Shown piece after piece: positions 60,424 through 64,000 of a stretch of DNA of 64,000 bases. The position numbers were made by a program, and so were the translations under genes. The notes below the pieces were generated by a model. The model had not been told where the DNA came from. It searched no databases and saw only the letters and a program-made list of their open reading frames with translations. Within the stretch, counting starts at the first letter, position 1. Every line of letters begins with the position of its first letter. Source of the stretch: Citreicoccus inhibens (GTDB taxonomy: Bacteria; Myxococcota; Myxococcia; Myxococcales; Myxococcaceae); the NCBI RefSeq assembly GCF_019039035.1, contig NZ_JAHNZT010000040.1:1-64000 (forward strand). The letters run 5' to 3'.

Positions 60424-63400
60424 ATGCGTCTCAGGGAAAAACTGTTGACCAGCCTGCTGCTGGTGCCCGTGGCCGGCACCAGCGCGTGGGCCAAGGAGCG
60501 GTCGAATTACGACGCGTTCCTGGAGCAGCGTGATTCTCGTCCCCTCGCCCTGGATGCGTCCTCGGCGGCGGCCCGAGGCATCAGCATCGAGCAGACCGAG
60601 GCCCGGCTCGGCGTCCCCACGTTCGTGTGGGCCAACTCGAATGGCTCGGCGAGCCGGTCGGTCATCCAGACCCAGGCCATGCTGCGCCCCGAGACCGCCG
60701 CGCGCGCGCACCTGCAGAACGTCGCGGATGCCTACCGGCTGACCCGCGATGACGTGGCTGGCGCGAACCTGCGCTCCCTCCACCAGACGGGGCAGGGCGC
60801 GGTCGTCGCGACCTTCAACCAGTCCATCGACGGCGTCGAGGTGTTCCGCAACGAGGTCAAGGTCGTCATGGACCAGAACCTCGGGCTCGTCGCGGTGTCC
60901 GGCTACCTGGCCCCCACCGAGATGTCCCTGGCCGCGCGCACCAGCTCTCGCACGGGCGCCTTCCGCCTGAGCGCCGCGGACGCGGTGGCCGCGGCCTTCA
61001 AGAACAGCACCGGCTCCGAGGCATCCCCCCGCGCCTTCACGAACACCGGGACCAAGGGCGACTACACCTTCTTCGACATGGACGAGGGCTCGACCTCGGC
61101 CCTGCCCCAGAAGCTCGTGTCCCCTGCCCGCGCGAAGAAGGTCTTCTTCACGCTCGCTGGCCGCCTGGAGCCCGCGTACTACGTCGAGGTCAACGCCGGC
61201 CCCAAGGCCTCGAGCAGCTCGACCTACTTCTCCTACGTGGTGTCGGCTTCGTCTGGCGCGGTGCTGTTCCGCAACGACCTGACCGCGCACGCCGCGGCGC
61301 CGTACAAGTACACGGTCTGGGCGGACACCTTCCCGCCGTACATCCCCTACGACGGTCCGCAGGGCAATGACGCGACCCCGCACCCGACGGGGACGCCGAA
61401 CCGGTTCCAGGCGCCGCTGAACCTCCCGCCCAACGTGGTGGAGATCAGCAACAGCCCCTTCAGCCGGAACGACCCCTGGCTGCCGGCGAACGCCACGCAG
61501 ACCACCGGTAACAACGTGGACGCGTACGCCGACCTGGGCGGCGGTGACGGCTTCCAGCCCTCCACCGACTTCCGCGCCGATGTGACGGCTCCCAACACGT
61601 TCAACTACGTCTACGACACGACCAAGTCGCCGCAGACGAGCCAGGAGCAGATCAAGGCGTCCATCGTCAACCTGTTCTACGTCACCAACTTCCTGCACGA
61701 CTGGTACTACGACGCGGGCTTCGACGAGGCCGCGGGCAACGCCCAGGCGTTCAACTACGGCCGCGGCGGCGTCGAAGGCGACCAGATGCGCGCCGAGGGG
61801 CAGGACTCGACCTCGCGCAACAACGCGAACATGCGCACGCCGGCGGATGGCGCCTCGCCCCGCATGCAGATGTACGTGTTCGACGGCCGACCCGAGGTGC
61901 GCGTCTCGGCCCCCTCGTCCATCGCGGGCCTCTACGACTCCAACTCGGCGCCCTTCGGCCCGTCGAAGTTCGAGGTCGAGGGCACCGCGCTGTTCGCCCC
62001 CGCGAACAACGCCCTGGGTTGCGACGCCTTCCCGGCGGACACGTTCAAGGGGAAGATCGCGATCATCACGCGCGGCACGTGTAACTTCACCGCCAAGGCG
62101 ATGAATGCCCAGACGGCCGGCGCCAGCGCCGTCATCATCGCGAACAACGCGGCCGGTGACGCGCCGGGACTCGGCGGCGAAGAGCCCAAGATCACGATCC
62201 CCGTCCAGTCCATCAGCCAGGCCACGGCCGCGGCCTGGAAGACCGAGACGGACAAGGGCGAGACGCTGTCCCTGAAGATGCGCCGTTCGCCCGACCTGGA
62301 CCGCGACGGCACCATCGACAACGGCATCATCGCGCACGAGTGGGGGCACTACATCAGCAACCGCCTCGTCGGGAACTCGGCGGGCCTGGTGAACAACCAG
62401 GGTCGCTCGATGGGCGAGGGCTGGGCCGACTTCCACGCGATGCTGATGCAGGTGAAGGCCAGCGACGTCACCAAGGCCGGCAACAACCAGTGGCAGGGCG
62501 TGTACTCGGTCGCCGGCTACACCTCCAGCGGTGGCGCGAACAACGGCTACTACTACGGCATCCGCCGCATCCCCTACAGCACGGACCTCACCAAGAACGC
62601 GCTGACGTTCAAGCACTTCGCCAACGGCAACCCGCTGCCCGATAAGCAGACCGCCGGCACCCAGTCCGCCCTGGGCAACGCCGAGGTCCACAACGGTGGC
62701 GAGGTCTGGGCCACCATGCTGTGGGAGTGCTACGCCTCGCTGCTCAACGCGCATCCCTTCGCGGAGGCGCAGGACCGGATGAAGCGCTACATCGTCGCCG
62801 CGTACAAGGCGACGCCGAACTCCCCCACCCTGCTGGAGGCCCGTGACGCGCTCTTCGCGGTCACGAAGGCCAGCGACCCCGCGGACTACCAGCGCTTCGT
62901 GGCCGCTTTCGCCAAGCGCGGCGCCGGCTTTGGCGCCATTGCTCCGGACCGCGGCTCCTCGGATCACGTGGGCGTGGTGGAGAGCTTCGAGGCCGGCAAC
63001 AACATCCGGATCTCGGACTTCCGCCTCGATGACTCGCAGGTCGGGTGTGATCAGGACGGCGTGCTCGACGTCGGCGAGACGGGCATGCTGCACTTCACGG
63101 TGACCAACGTGGGTGCGTCGGACATCGGCTCCTTCACGGGCGTCGTCTCGTCCACCAGCACCACCGCCGCGGTGGTCTTCCCCGACTCCGGCGCGGTGAG
63201 CATCCCGTCGCTGGCGCGCGGCGCGTCGGCCACGGTCAGCGTCAAGGTGTCCCTGCAGGCCGTCAGCGATTCGGTCGCCTCGGCGGGCCTGAAGGTCGAC
63301 TTCACCTCGGCGGAGCTGCCCGCGGCGAGCAAGTCGGCGACGTACGACCCGCGCATCAACTACGACATCGTCTACGGCAAGTCCGCCACGGACACGTTCG

Positions 63401-64000
63401 ACGTGGGCTTCCCCGCGTGGACGTCCAGCGCCAACTACGTCCTCGGCCGCAGCGACTGGACGCACGGCGAGGAGGACGGTGACGGCTTCGTCCACGGCCC
63501 CAACCCGGAGAAGTCGGGTGAGGTCACGCTGACGTCGCCGTGGGTGCACGTGAAGGACACGGGAGACTTCATCGTGTCCTTCTACGAGCGGCACTCCTTC
63601 GAGTCCGACTACAGCGGCAGCGGCCCGCTGGCTCCGTTCTATGACGGCGCCGTGCTCGAGCTGACCGTGGATGGCGTCGAGTGGTACGACGTGCTCGACC
63701 TGGGCTTCAACCCGGGCTACACGGCCAACGCCGCGATCGAGGAGGGCAACACGCCGCTCAGCGGCCGCCCCGGCTTCCTCGGCGCGAACTCCAACTTCCC
63801 GAACTGGAACGCGTCGAAGACGAACTTCAAGACGTTCCTCGCGGGGATGGATGTCCGCTTCCGCATCCGGATCGCGGGGGACGAGAACTCGGTCGGCAGC
63901 GGCATGGACATCGACGAGTTCAAGTTCACGAACATCACGGGCACGCCGTTCGCGGCCCTGGTGAGCGAGCCCAGCGATGGCACCAACTGCAACCGCCGGC
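60424..64000 (+). CDS. Secreted M36 (fungalysin-like) metallopeptidase with PA domain, truncated at window end
   Basis: At least 1192 codons; the frame is still open at the window edge. AAGGAAAG lies six bases before the ATG, and a signal peptide (LLTSLLLVPVAGTSAWA-KER) follows. An FTP-type propeptide (about 40-230) is seen in VVATFNQSIDGVEVF. The catalytic domain has HEWGH (638-642) and third ligand E665 in GEGWADFH, holding zinc. A protease-associated domain (about 520-620, GKIAIITRGTCNFTAKA) is inserted before HEWGH. The C-terminal part is beta-rich (FTVTNVGASD and others). It should digest extracellular protein, fitting a predator. Confidence 0.93.
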   Translation, partial: MRLREKLLTSLLLVPVAGTSAWAKERSNYDAFLEQRDSRPLALDASSAAARGISIEQTEARLGVPTFVWANSNGSASRSVIQTQAMLRPETAARAHLQNVADAYRLTRDDVAGANLRSLHQTGQGAVVATFNQSIDGVEVFRNEVKVVMDQNLGLVAVSGYLAPTEMSLAARTSSRTGAFRLSAADAVAAAFKNSTGSEASPRAFTNTGTKGDYTFFDMDEGSTSALPQKLVSPARAKKVFFTLAGRLEPAYYVEVNAGPKASSSSTYFSYVVSASSGAVLFRNDLTAHAAAPYKYTVWADTFPPYIPYDGPQGNDATPHPTGTPNRFQAPLNLPPNVVEISNSPFSRNDPWLPANATQTTGNNVDAYADLGGGDGFQPSTDFRADVTAPNTFNYVYDTTKSPQTSQEQIKASIVNLFYVTNFLHDWYYDAGFDEAAGNAQAFNYGRGGVEGDQMRAEGQDSTSRNNANMRTPADGASPRMQMYVFDGRPEVRVSAPSSIAGLYDSNSAPFGPSKFEVEGTALFAPANNALGCDAFPADTFKGKIAIITRGTCNFTAKAMNAQTAGASAVIIANNAAGDAPGLGGEEPKITIPVQSISQATAAAWKTETDKGETLSLKMRRSPDLDRDGTIDNGIIAHEWGHYISNRLVGNSAGLVNNQGRSMGEGWADFHAMLMQVKASDVTKAGNNQWQGVYSVAGYTSSGGANNGYYYGIRRIPYSTDLTKNALTFKHFANGNPLPDKQTAGTQSALGNAEVHNGGEVWATMLWECYASLLNAHPFAEAQDRMKRYIVAAYKATPNSPTLLEARDALFAVTKASDPADYQRFVAAFAKRGAGFGAIAPDRGSSDHVGVVESFEAGNNIRISDFRLDDSQVGCDQDGVLDVGETGMLHFTVTNVGASDIGSFTGVVSSTSTTAAVVFPDSGAVSIPSLARGASATVSVKVSLQAVSDSVASAGLKVDFTSAELPAASKSATYDPRINYDIVYGKSATDTFDVGFPAWTSSANYVLGRSDWTHGEEDGDGFVHGPNPEKSGEVTLTSPWVHVKDTGDFIVSFYERHSFESDYSGSGPLAPFYDGAVLELTVDGVEWYDVLDLGFNPGYTANAAIEEGNTPLSGRPGFLGANSNFPNWNASKTNFKTFLAGMDVRFRIRIAGDENSVGSGMDIDEFKFTNITGTPFAALVSEPSDGTNCNRR

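Overview
The window is a contiguous, GC-rich, densely coded stretch of a bacterial chromosome, almost certainly from the Myxococcaceae/Cystobacterineae (Myxococcus, Corallococcus or a close relative). Evidence for this is a CglB-like gliding lipoprotein, a DUF2378 protein (a family known mainly from myxobacteria), a DUF6178 protein, abundant lipoproteins and secreted proteases, a Thr-Tyr-Gly-Thr tRNA cluster ahead of tuf, and strong third-position GC. I see no insertion sequence, prophage, integron or CRISPR array. The species cannot be fixed from sequence reading alone.

Layout. 1-0.7 kb: start of tuf with four tRNA genes and their promoter (minus strand). 0.7-4.4 kb: rlmB, a small exported Cys-pair protein, a RimK-type ATP-grasp ligase and the CglB-like lipoprotein. 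4.6-12.9 kb: DsrE-like, HEAT-repeat, HAD, AT-hook-tailed, HrpB helicase, GNAT, and two lineage-specific genes, one with a FliK/SctP-like tail. 13-16.5 kb: ferredoxin, Asd, rhodanese, acyl-CoA dehydrogenase, tRNA-Cys. 16.5-20.6 kb: SpoIID-like lipoprotein, TonB-like protein, cation efflux protein. 20.7-28.8 kb: a one-carbon block with gcvT-gcvH-gcvP on the minus strand, divergent metF on the plus strand, then DUF2378, a Cys-rich lipoprotein and folD. 28.8-33.2 kb: DjlA-like co-chaperone, Smr protein, a deaminase with unusual active-site residues, pyrD and a HAD phosphatase. 33.3-37.3 kb: YeaQ-like membrane protein, a subtilisin-like protease, and a two-gene DUF2089/LiaX-like operon. 37.4-47.8 kb: acyltransferase, heterodimeric ABC exporter, a PAS/GAF histidine kinase with a pseudo-receiver, AraC regulator, VOC protein, flavin oxidoreductase. 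48-53.4 kb: surface polysaccharide genes (O-antigen ligase/polymerase, GT4 glycosyltransferase, polytopic membrane protein) with a possible small RNA between them. 53.5-60 kb: DUF6178, engB, tetrahaem cytochrome c, a BamE-like secreted protein, coaE, an SDR and an EGF-type lipoprotein. 60.4 kb to the end: a large M36 metallopeptidase truncated by the window edge.

Most of the window is housekeeping and envelope biology. The best leads for undescribed biology are the DUF2089/LiaX-like pair, whose two proteins end in the same short helical module and are preceded by an AT-rich promoter and inverted repeat; a structured non-coding stretch with a clear minus-strand terminator at 50.4 kb; the adenosine-deaminase-like enzyme whose two substrate-contacting aspartates are both glycine; and the histidine kinase whose N-terminal receiver has lost its phospho-acceptor and conserved lysine. 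Several convergent gene pairs are separated by long perfect hairpins; in one, each arm carries the stop codon of one of the two genes.
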